Source: Ichthyosporea sp. XGB-2017a
Taxonomy: Eukaryota; Opisthokonta; Ichthyosporea
Length of the DNA stretch: 48,043 bases
Direction: 5' to 3'
NCBI GenBank assembly: GCA_002811675.1
Contig: PDIM01000014.1
Coordinates: 84,151 to 132,193, forward strand
Numbering within the stretch: position 1 is the first letter of the stretch; each line of letters begins with the position of its first letter. Positions 9,770 through 17,535 of this stretch are shown in pieces. The translations under genes and the position numbers were made by a program. A model generated the notes under the pieces. That model ran no database searches and had not been told where the DNA came from. It saw nothing but the letters and a program-made list of their open reading frames with translations.

Positions 9770-9775
9770 TTTATT
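9770..9775 (-). terminator. Polyadenylation signal of the ABCG gene
   Basis: TTTATT on the plus strand (AATAAA in transcript sense) lies 35 bases behind the ABCG stop at 9810. Confidence 0.45.
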
Positions 9776-9809
9776 TTCTTGTGGCGTGCTTTGCGTTAAA
9801 AGTGTTAAA

Positions 9810-11792
9810 TTAATTTCGACGACCGTTTTTGAAAACGAGAGTGAGATAGAATAGGAATCGATAGATTACTACCATAGCAACTAAGATAATAATTTGCTCC
9901 CACACCTTCACATCTTCATAGTCATATTGGACAAGCACGTCATCTCCGGTAAAGTACAGAGGGTTCAATGTCGAAGGTATAGAACATGTTTGTCCGCATT
10001 TGAATAGCAAGCCTGGGAAGTCGTTTTTCACAAGGGCTTGGAAACCATATGTCTGGTAACTTATATAATTGCCCCAAATCCAGTAGTTGGGAATATTGTC
10101 TTTTTTGACAAAAAAGCCTTGCACGACCATAAAGAATCCATTTGCAAAGGCAGCAATAGCCAACGCAGCCACAAATATCGGTATCACTGAACTAATAAAG
10201 ACCACCATAGATTCCGCCACATACAGTGACAAGAACAAAACGGCCAAATACGTGAAGAAATGATCTGCTCCGCTGTGCAAATCCATAAGAGGGTAAGCGA
10301 TAGCTGAGAATGCCAAAGCAGTTATAAACACAAACGGAAGAGAGACAATGGTATTGGACACAACATACGCAAGAGTAGAGTAAGCACCATTTGCTCGCTC
10401 TCTTTCAAATACAAGTTTATCTTCAATAAACGCGGGAATAGCAGCCACAGACATAAAGCAAAGGAAGGCAATAGCAAAAAAGTGAGCTGAGAATCGATCT
10501 TGAAGCGCATCTTGATTAGTTCCAATCTTGAACCACACGGTTCCCATTAAAATGGCCATCATAATATACATTGCCACCCGAATCCAAAACATGAGCACAT
10601 TACGATAGGCATTGACAAACGCGCGACTTGAAAGTATATAAGTTTGCTTAGCCAAATTGTTGGCATATGTGCTTGGGGTTTCATTAGTGCCAAGAGCAAG
10701 ACAACTTTGAACAAGTTCGGAGCATCCAGTTCCTCTTCCTTGCGCACATTCGACCATTTTGGCAAGGGCCACCTTTTCCTCTGATGCATCAAAGCTGTCC
10801 TGCAGGTCTGAAATTACTTTCATCGTTTTATCCTTATCATTAGAGAAATCGGCATTCATAATGTTGACAAAATACTCCGCAGGGTTCTCAAACTCCGGGC
10901 AAGTATATCCTTTAGCAGCGAAATAAGAAGTTGCTTTTTCACGATCACCGAAGTACACAGTTCGGCCGTACGCTAAAAGCATCAGTTTGTCAAACAATTC
11001 GAAAGTAGAGCTAGATGGCTGATGAATGGTTGCAATAATGGTACAGCCCATCTTCTTAGCAAAATCTTTCAGACCCTGAACGACATGATAACTCGCGGCT
11101 GAATCAAGTCCACTGGTAGGTTCATCTAGAAAAATGAGCTTCGGTTTCGTGACGATCTCAACGGCAACAGAAACTCTTCTCCGTTCACCCCCCGAAATTC
11201 CACGAAATACAGCGTTACCAATACGGGAATCCGCAACTCTCTGCAATCCAAGAATTTCTATGATACTGTCAACATTTGCTTTTCTTTCAGCAGCTGAAAC
11301 ACTAGGAGGAGATTTCAATTTGGCAGAATATTCAATTGCCTCGCGAACAGTGAGGGAGCCAATGAGGGCATCATCTTGTGCAACGTAACTCAAAATGTGC
11401 TTCAACTTAGAGTCGATATCTCTTCCGTTCAAGGTTATGCTACCTTCAATGTTATCAAGGTTAATACGAGCAGCCAAAGAATCCAGCATGGTCGATTTAC
11501 CGGCTCCAGACGGACCCATAACCGCTAGCATTTCCCCAGGCTGCACAAGCCCAGAAACGTTACTCAACAGAGTCTTCTTCTCCCCACCTTTGACCGTTAC
11601 CGAATACGTAACATCTTTCCAGGCCAACAGAGCTCCAGCTCCTTCGAAGAGTGAAGCTTTGGCTGGCATTTCAATAGCAATGTCATTGGCACCGCTAAAA
11701 CTCTTGCTTGCCTGACTTTCCACCATCGCGTCCTCAACCTTTTCGGGATGAGTTCGATTATTCATTTCTCGTTTAGCAGAACTGTCAGTCAT
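9810..11792 (-). CDS. ABC transporter G family half-transporter (White/ABCG type)
   Basis: A 660-residue membrane ATPase with the reverse domain order typical of ABCG half-transporters: nucleotide-binding domain first, then six membrane spans. It would act as a dimer exporting lipids, sterols or xenobiotics. Walker A is GPSGAGKST (93-101), the Q-loop glutamine is in YVAQDDAL (about 139), the signature is ISGGERRR (199-206) and Walker B is LIFLDEPTSGLD (219-230), followed by an intact switch histidine in TIHQPSS. The membrane half has hydrophobic spans beginning near FWIRVAMYIMM, the FERERANGAYS loop and the late YISYQTYGFQAL segment. The frame extends 22 codons upstream, but the start at 11792 (MTDSSAKR) is preferred because the extra codons look like untranslated leader. 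All ATPase motifs are intact. The substrate cannot be told. Confidence 0.92.
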   Translation of the reverse strand: MTDSSAKREMNNRTHPEKVEDAMVESQASKSFSGANDIAIEMPAKASLFEGAGALLAWKDVTYSVTVKGGEKKTLLSNVSGLVQPGEMLAVMGPSGAGKSTMLDSLAARINLDNIEGSITLNGRDIDSKLKHILSYVAQDDALIGSLTVREAIEYSAKLKSPPSVSAAERKANVDSIIEILGLQRVADSRIGNAVFRGISGGERRRVSVAVEIVTKPKLIFLDEPTSGLDSAASYHVVQGLKDFAKKMGCTIIATIHQPSSSTFELFDKLMLLAYGRTVYFGDREKATSYFAAKGYTCPEFENPAEYFVNIMNADFSNDKDKTMKVISDLQDSFDASEEKVALAKMVECAQGRGTGCSELVQSCLALGTNETPSTYANNLAKQTYILSSRAFVNAYRNVLMFWIRVAMYIMMAILMGTVWFKIGTNQDALQDRFSAHFFAIAFLCFMSVAAIPAFIEDKLVFERERANGAYSTLAYVVSNTIVSLPFVFITALAFSAIAYPLMDLHSGADHFFTYLAVLFLSLYVAESMVVFISSVIPIFVAALAIAAFANGFFMVVQGFFVKKDNIPNYWIWGNYISYQTYGFQALVKNDFPGLLFKCGQTCSIPSTLNPLYFTGDDVLVQYDYEDVKVWEQIIILVAMVVIYRFLFYLTLVFKNGRRN

Positions 11793-12717
11793 CTGATAAA
11801 ATATATGTATGTGCTTTCTTTTGCTTTTCGCAATTTCGTTGAAGTAAATTCCAATCAAATAAAATAAAAACTACACAATAAACAGAAATTCAGATAACAG
11901 TTCCAGCTGGCGGGGGCAGTTGTATTTATATCCGTTTCGAATTTATTTGCTTCAACCAGCGCCGCGGATTGTGACTAAAGGACTAATGAGGAATGTTTGT
12001 ATTTAAAATCCAGTAGAAAAATATGTTTGACAGTTGCAAATTGTACATTATAGATTCAAGTTGGCCCCGCGCAACCCTCAACCTTTCTGCAATGATCCCT
12101 TACAGTACCAAAACCCAATACAGAAGGACTGTGGGGCACCGTGATTGGTTGATGGCAGTTTTGTGGTACAATCGTTGCGTCAAGGGAAAACTTTTGTCGC
12201 GGGAGGTATCACATGCGCCAGTCCTGCTAGTTTGAAATCTTTAAAAATAACTCTTTCGTTACTATAAGAGGATATCAGACAATATCGGGAGAGGAGAAGA
12301 GGAGAATGTAAGGCAAAACCCTATACAAACTTAGATCCGCATTTGAAGGATAAGTGGAAGACAAACTTAATTGCTTAATTATTCCCGCCATTTTGTTTGT
12401 GCCATTTTTGAGGTTCCTTCAAAGTATATAGGTAGGACATTTACATATTATAGCTTAGTGATACTTATACTGTTTCCACCATCGCCTTTGCTTGACGATT
12501 AACAATTGTAGGCCTACTCTTTATAATTATAACCTGAGCAGTATAAACCAAAGGCTAGCACTTCTTTCATCCCCACCTCCTACTCTATAGTGCCGTCGGT
12601 CAGCAACTTGGCAACGTGCGAACGTAAGGCAGTATAGTGACAAGCACAAAATTAATATAACCTTTATTTGCTTTTTCTCTGGTATTAAATGTTCTGGTGC
12701 TCAATTTCCTATGCAGA
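11793..12717. other. Intergenic between ABCG and the TH1 protein gene
   Basis: This contains the upstream region of ABCG (transcribed leftward) and the 3' flank of the TH1 gene. No supported gene: the longest open frame, about 70 codons at 12023-12235, has no recognisable features. A CCAAT-type box (ATTGG on this strand) occurs near 12145, about 350 bases ahead of the ABCG start. Confidence 0.5.
12663..12668 (-). terminator. Polyadenylation signal of the TH1 protein gene
   Basis: TTTATT on the plus strand (AATAAA in transcript sense) lies 50 bases behind the stop at 12718. Confidence 0.45.
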
Positions 12718-14565
12718 CTAGTCACTGCCAAGGTCAACTTGTATGCTATTACTACTACCAGGATCGCCCTCCTGGTAGGAAGTGGCCTCAGTCTTCTCGA
12801 ACTTTTCTTTGGTCGATAACACCCGTAAGCTTGACTCCTGACACTTGGAGCACTTTTTAGGATCTTCATCATGACTAGTCCTTGAGGCTGAAGGTATATA
12901 TTTTGGGACGACCACTTGATAGTGCTTTCCCACCTTCACGTAACGAAGAAATGTTCTGCTATCCATAGCCTCGATGAAGGCAAGGAGAGCACACTTTCCG
13001 TTGTGCTTGATCTCAACCCATTCACTTACACGTAAATCCACGGCTGTTTTGGTCACATTTTCAATTGCCATTACCATCTTGGACACCACCTCAACAACAT
13101 GCCTTGAAGAAAAAATAAAATCGCCCTTTTTGCGGACTTTCAAATCAACCTTATGCTCGTCGACGTGTATAATAAATGTATCGTCTCCAAAGGGGCTGAC
13201 TGAAACAGCCACGATTTCACTCAAACGAACAACGGACCTTAGTTCAAATGTTATGCTTTCCAGAACGAACATATACGAATCAGATATTAGGAGAACTCGG
13301 AGGCATTCCCTCATACTATTTCGATGGTATTTTCGAACAATCGAAGCTGAAATAATCCTCTCACTTGCGTACTTTTTTTTCAATGTCGACCATATCGAAG
13401 GGAAAAGATCATCTCCCACAATATTGTACTTCAAGCTTATTCTATCACAAACAAAGCGCTTCCCAACGCTATCATCATACAGTAACTTTCTGTCTCGAAA
13501 CAGTTCACTTGCAACCAGTTTTTCATCCATGGCAAGTTTTTCTGCTTCCGAAAATGTACTGCGATAAATGCGACATCGATGGGAATGGTAGAGACCTTTT
13601 AAGATACTGCTAGGAATAAACAAAAACAAGGGGCAAGCTGGCCAATCCCTGGCAATAGGAGACAGTGAAGGGAGGGATTTTGAAAGTCTCCGCAAGAATG
13701 ATCTTCTTGCTGTGTTCAAGAAAAAATTATGGATTATCTTCCCGGCATGTATTTCTGGCTTGGAAAACCTTGGCCCATTCCTTAGCCTATACGTTGGTGA
13801 TGTATCAGTGCCAACCCCTACCTTTGCCAGCACCTTTTGGTGTTCAGTGGAGGTTGACCGATGAAAATGCCCCGCAAAAGATGACCGGAGAATGCTCGAT
13901 CCACTATCAGAGCTTTCTCTAGACCCGTGTCTGTACACAGTTTCCTTTTCGGACACTGAAATTGATTTAAGCAGATTTTTTCTACTTGAACCTTTTAAAG
14001 ATGAAAGAGAGCCAGTGTGAACAGTTCTTAGCAGCGACTCCTTTCGAACTTGCCCCTTACTTATTGCCTTTGCTGACAAATCACTATGGGACGAAGATCT
14101 TGTAAACATCCCCATTTTGCGTTTAGCCATAGTAAGCACCCCCTTTTCTGGCTCTCCACTTAATTTTCCCTTACCAATAGCAAGCTCTCCACTGCTACCA
14201 CTTTTCAGCTCCCCTGATAGTGTTCTTTCGCTATCACTCAAAGGCTTCAACGAACCTGTGCTCTCATGCTCAGCTTTCCCTTTCTCGAGCTTAGACGGTG
14301 CCCGAGGAATCACTACGCTCTTAGTTTGGTTTAAATATGTATTTACAGATCCGCTTCTAATGCGCATGTCGAATTTCCTCATACCCCCTCCCGAAGATCC
14401 ACTTTTTCTGTTATTATTATATACACCAGCTCGCCGACCTCCTCGATCTCTATTTGTTGCCGGAGAACTGTTCTCCGATGAGTTGTAACTACTTCCCTCT
14501 TCCCCAGTAATCACCCCTCCCCTCTCCCACCCAACAGGGCTCCCTTTGCTACTACCTCCAAACAT
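12718..14565 (-). CDS. Motorless myosin-I tail (TH1) domain protein
   Basis: A 615-residue protein whose second half is a class-I myosin tail homology 1 domain, the basic lipid-binding module that brings myosin I to membranes. TH1 landmarks run in order from about residue 306 to 540: RDWPACP; the basic segment around RCRIYR; ELFRDRKLLYDDSVGKRF (355-371), matching the family pattern D-K-x-x-x-Y-x-x-S-V-G; the beta strands CLRVLLISDSYMFVLE; and KGDFIFSSRHVVEV (480-493), the most diagnostic stretch. There is no myosin motor and no recognisable IQ motif; residues 1-255 are a basic, Ser/Gly-rich, probably disordered region. A CSKCQ pair sits near residue 577. No introns. The start is the first ATG of the frame. 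I infer a membrane adaptor or peripheral membrane protein. A missing upstream motor exon is unlikely because the next gene upstream runs the other way only 720 bases off. Confidence 0.75.
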   Translation of the reverse strand: MFGGSSKGSPVGWERGGVITGEEGSSYNSSENSSPATNRDRGGRRAGVYNNNRKSGSSGGGMRKFDMRIRSGSVNTYLNQTKSVVIPRAPSKLEKGKAEHESTGSLKPLSDSERTLSGELKSGSSGELAIGKGKLSGEPEKGVLTMAKRKMGMFTRSSSHSDLSAKAISKGQVRKESLLRTVHTGSLSSLKGSSRKNLLKSISVSEKETVYRHGSRESSDSGSSILRSSFAGHFHRSTSTEHQKVLAKVGVGTDTSPTYRLRNGPRFSKPEIHAGKIIHNFFLNTARRSFLRRLSKSLPSLSPIARDWPACPLFLFIPSSILKGLYHSHRCRIYRSTFSEAEKLAMDEKLVASELFRDRKLLYDDSVGKRFVCDRISLKYNIVGDDLFPSIWSTLKKKYASERIISASIVRKYHRNSMRECLRVLLISDSYMFVLESITFELRSVVRLSEIVAVSVSPFGDDTFIIHVDEHKVDLKVRKKGDFIFSSRHVVEVVSKMVMAIENVTKTAVDLRVSEWVEIKHNGKCALLAFIEAMDSRTFLRYVKVGKHYQVVVPKYIPSASRTSHDEDPKKCSKCQESSLRVLSTKEKFEKTEATSYQEGDPGSSNSIQVDLGSD

Positions 14566-15286
14566 TACAACTTGCGCATTGATTGTACTGGATCTATTTC
14601 GTACCCTCGCTTCCCCTCAACTCCCCTCCCCAAGACAAACTAACAAACCTCATTTAACGACCAAAACATATACATCAAATCCACTTCAACAGACACACAC
14701 ACACAAAAAAAGTCTGACCCTTTCTTTCTCTTGATTGATTCCTCCCCCAAATGCTCAATTGCTCCTCAACTCCCCTGTCTCTCCCCCAAAAGCACTGACT
14801 CAAATCTTAGCTCCTACAACACAGCAGCAACAACAACAACAACAACAACAGCGGTACAAGAAGGGAGAAATAAAGAATAAATTTAAACTCCTAATTTTGT
14901 AATTTTTCATTTTAAGTTAATTGGAGGAAAATGATAATATTGTCTATTGCGCCTGGCGATGATGCCTGATGGTAATTTTCCGTTTAATTTTCTTTTTCTT
15001 TTTTTTTTGCCTTCTTTTGGGGGATCCTTCTGCTCTTGGCCGGGGGAGGGGGGCCCCCATAGAGTTGTAACTATATTTTTTTTATAGTTCTAGTGTCCCA
15101 GCTTGGGGGGGCCCAAAAGTCCACGTGCAGGCAGAGAAGCTACATGATATGAACACAGCCCCGTTCCGTGTGTGTGACTGGGAAGTGATTTTAGTGTTTT
15201 TTTTTTTTTGATTTTGAAAAGAGGGGGGGTTATTTAGGGGGGGATGGGTGTGTGGGTGTTGTTGGGAGTAGTAGTATTGGGGTGGT
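14566..15286. promoter_or_regulatory. Divergent intergenic region (shared upstream region)
   Basis: This 721-bp interval lies between the heads of the TH1 gene (-) and the unknown gene at 15287 (+), so both promoters must be in it or nearby. It is pyrimidine-rich next to the TH1 start, has a short AC repeat near 14693, a CAR repeat at 14822-14851, and G-rich runs toward the plus-strand gene. The last 250 bases contain GC palindromes such as GGGGGGCCCCC near 15047 and a run of G near 15103. No TATA box is clearly placed for either gene. Confidence 0.4.
14822..14851. repeat. CAR trinucleotide microsatellite
   Basis: Ten consecutive CAA/CAG triplets in the divergent intergenic region. It is not part of any supported coding sequence. 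Confidence 0.9.
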
Positions 15287-17113
15287 ATGGGAGGGATAAG
15301 AGCTAGAGTAAGTTGGTTGAGGAGGTATGTTGAAACAGGGTTATGTGAGAAATCAGGAGTGAGAGGAGCCTTGGGGAGGAATGTTATTGCTTTTACGGAC
15401 GCTGGAGCTGCTTATGAGCAAAGGACACACTTACATTCGGGGAGAGTTTGCTCAGTAGAGGCAGGGGGGCATGTTGGGGAAGCAAAAGGGAGATCAAAAT
15501 TAAAGTCCTACTCTAAGCAAGTTCACATCCCTGGGGATTCAGTGCTTAAACTGAGAAGTATCTGTAGCAGAAATAAGTTTCTACAGCTGTATAAAACTAG
15601 TATAGGAGACGACAAGCCTGCATACACTACTCTGGATAATCTTTCTTCCCCCTTGGATGAGTTCCACAAAGTTCGAAGACGATCTAAGGCCAAGGGACTT
15701 TCGTTTGGGGACCTGGAGAAGTTGCTCGACAAGACTCCAACGGAGATGCTGTTGAAGTTTCTGATCGAGGGACACCATCTTATTAGAGACACGGAACTTA
15801 TTCCATTGCTAGGCGGGAAGGTGAATTTGGAACTTGGAAATTATGTGCGCAAACACAGAGTTGGGGAGCTGGGAATATTGGACACGATTCTGTTAGATTT
15901 TGTTGATTTGTTCAATTTTACAGTGTATAGCTCATTCTTGCTAAAGGAAATGGATAGAAAAGACTACGATAAACAAAAAGTGGTATTGGCCAAGAAAGCT
16001 TTGGAAGTCAGTAAAAATGCGACAGGAATGCCCAAAGAATGTCCGAAGGGGCATCTGTATGAAATTCTGAAGATGAAGACGGAGGTCATCTTCGCTTCCT
16101 TACTTCGTGCGCGTTTCATGATTGTCGAAGGAAATTTAAAAGGGTCACACTTTTCTACTTTTGTAAGAAAGATGAAGAAAGCTTCGCTTGTGGACGATGA
16201 AAGCTTTGGCTTTTGTGGGAACCCTGAAGTTTTTACTGATCTTTATAAGTTCGTATTCGATGAATGCGCGCATATGGAGGAGATGTTAGAGGGCGAGAGT
16301 AGCATTTTGGGATCCTCCTGGGGAATAAGCGAATTTGGGATTGTCAAGAAAGCAGTCTTTGAAGAGGCAAGCGAGCTATTGACTGCTTTGATTGAGCACG
16401 GGAAGAAGGAAGTGGTTGCGAGGCATGATATAATGAGCAAACATGTGGAATGGTTGGTTCCGAAAATCGAAAATTCGGTTGATGAATTGGCGTTGTATTC
16501 AGCGCCCAATTCACTTAGCTTAAGCTACTCAGCTTATTTTGCTGGACTTGGTGTGGAGCAAAATGCAGAGAAAGCCCTGAATTATTTTATAAGGGCGAAG
16601 TTATGCCTATCCGAATTTGACGAAAATTCAACCCTTAAAGAAGCGTGTCGTGTTGTTCAGGAAGGGGTTCATGGGGCAGATGAAAAGGAAGCTAAGAGGT
16701 CGGTCGCCCTTTCGTGCTTGAAAATCAAGGAAAGAAATACAAACTTTTTGTATAATATAAATCAGCGGTATCTTGAGCGGCTAGACAAAATTTGCAAAGC
16801 GGCAAATAGAACAGTTGAAGATGCTGACCAAACTCCACAGTTGCGTGAGGCCTTCTCAATGCTGGATGGGTATTGGGCGTTGCTTGATGAATCTTCTATG
16901 CAAAATCAAAGGATGAATGGTCTATTCAAAGTCTTGAGAGCCTGTGAAACTGGTGTAGCTTTTCCAGACCCAGCAGACGAATTGAGAAGCTGCGAAGATG
17001 TGTTCTCAAAATACAAGTCTGCGTTTGCAGGAAAGAGCGAAAAAGTTCTAGAGCATCTGAAGTCATCTCAGGCCAGACCAGGCCATCAACGTACACAGGC
17101 GTCTCTCTCTTGA
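15287..17113 (+). CDS. Hypothetical protein, 608 residues, organelle-targeting-like N-terminus
   Basis: I do not recognise this protein. The first 35 or so residues are rich in Arg, Gly and hydrophobics with almost no acid (RARVSWLRRY), as in mitochondrial presequences. The rest is soluble, mixed charged and mainly helical in composition, with no membrane span. One short stretch near residues 412-435 (YFAGLGVEQNAEKALNYFIRA) resembles a single Sel1-like or TPR helix pair, which alone is not enough to assign a repeat protein. Cysteines are few and scattered and no catalytic motif is obvious. The uninterrupted 1.8-kb frame, ordinary codon use and a polyadenylation signal at 17168 support a real gene. 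The start is the first ATG of the frame. Confidence 0.7.
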   Translation: MGGIRARVSWLRRYVETGLCEKSGVRGALGRNVIAFTDAGAAYEQRTHLHSGRVCSVEAGGHVGEAKGRSKLKSYSKQVHIPGDSVLKLRSICSRNKFLQLYKTSIGDDKPAYTTLDNLSSPLDEFHKVRRRSKAKGLSFGDLEKLLDKTPTEMLLKFLIEGHHLIRDTELIPLLGGKVNLELGNYVRKHRVGELGILDTILLDFVDLFNFTVYSSFLLKEMDRKDYDKQKVVLAKKALEVSKNATGMPKECPKGHLYEILKMKTEVIFASLLRARFMIVEGNLKGSHFSTFVRKMKKASLVDDESFGFCGNPEVFTDLYKFVFDECAHMEEMLEGESSILGSSWGISEFGIVKKAVFEEASELLTALIEHGKKEVVARHDIMSKHVEWLVPKIENSVDELALYSAPNSLSLSYSAYFAGLGVEQNAEKALNYFIRAKLCLSEFDENSTLKEACRVVQEGVHGADEKEAKRSVALSCLKIKERNTNFLYNINQRYLERLDKICKAANRTVEDADQTPQLREAFSMLDGYWALLDESSMQNQRMNGLFKVLRACETGVAFPDPADELRSCEDVFSKYKSAFAGKSEKVLEHLKSSQARPGHQRTQASLS

Positions 17114-17167
17114 GACCTCTACATCTTAGAATGGACCAGCTAGCACTCACTCGACATAAACATTACA

Positions 17168-17173
17168 AATAAA
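17168..17173 (+). terminator. Polyadenylation signal of the gene at 15287
   Basis: AATAAA lies 55 bases behind the stop codon at 17113. Confidence 0.5.
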
Positions 17174-17200
17174 AATATAAAGCCTTATAAACTTGACGCA

Positions 17201-17397
17201 GGGAGGACTTGACGCTAATCCTCCCCCAGGCAATTCCCTTTGGGGAATATTGATCTGTGACAGGAATTTTTTCGGAAATATTCAGATTATTAGAGGGACC
17301 TGGAAAAATATTCTGAAGCTGTTCTGACCTTGAATCCACTGCCCACCCTGGGCCTGAGACCAGTGTGGCCGCCTCACAGTCACGGCTACTTTTTTTT
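17201..17397 (+). ncRNA. Candidate structured RNA or terminator-like element
   Basis: Within the 420-bp gap between two plus-strand genes there are four successive short stems: GGGAGGA/TCCTCCC (17201-17225), ATTCCC-TTTG-GGGAAT (17233-17248), GCCCA-CCC-TGGGC (17341-17353) and GTGGCCG/CGGCTAC with one G-U pair (17365-17389). The last stem is followed at once by eight T residues (17390-17397), as at a polymerase III terminator. A sequence AATTTTTTCGG at 17265-17275 roughly resembles an Sm-binding site. I compared it mentally with U1, U2, U4, U5, U6, U11 and SRP RNA and found no conserved core of any of them. It may instead be 3' untranslated sequence or chance structure. Confidence 0.22.
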
Positions 17398-17535
17398 AAT
17401 TTATTATTTCTATTCTTTGAATTTGGTTAATTCTGTTGGCGTTGGATTGGGATGGTGAAGGGAATCTGTAATGAGTAAAGGGAAATATGATGGATTGTTA
17501 AAAGGTATTATAGGGTCAACTTGGTATAAAACAAA

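Noticed and set aside
12255-12267. Shared 13-mer TTCGTTACTATAA at 12255 and 39657, both some 460-555 bases upstream of minus-strand genes.
   Set aside because: Thirteen-base matches are expected by chance several times within 48 kb; no third copy and no conserved spacing.
12974-13567. Plus-strand frame of 197 codons opposite the TH1 gene.
   Set aside because: Fully antisense to a recognised domain, with no features of its own.
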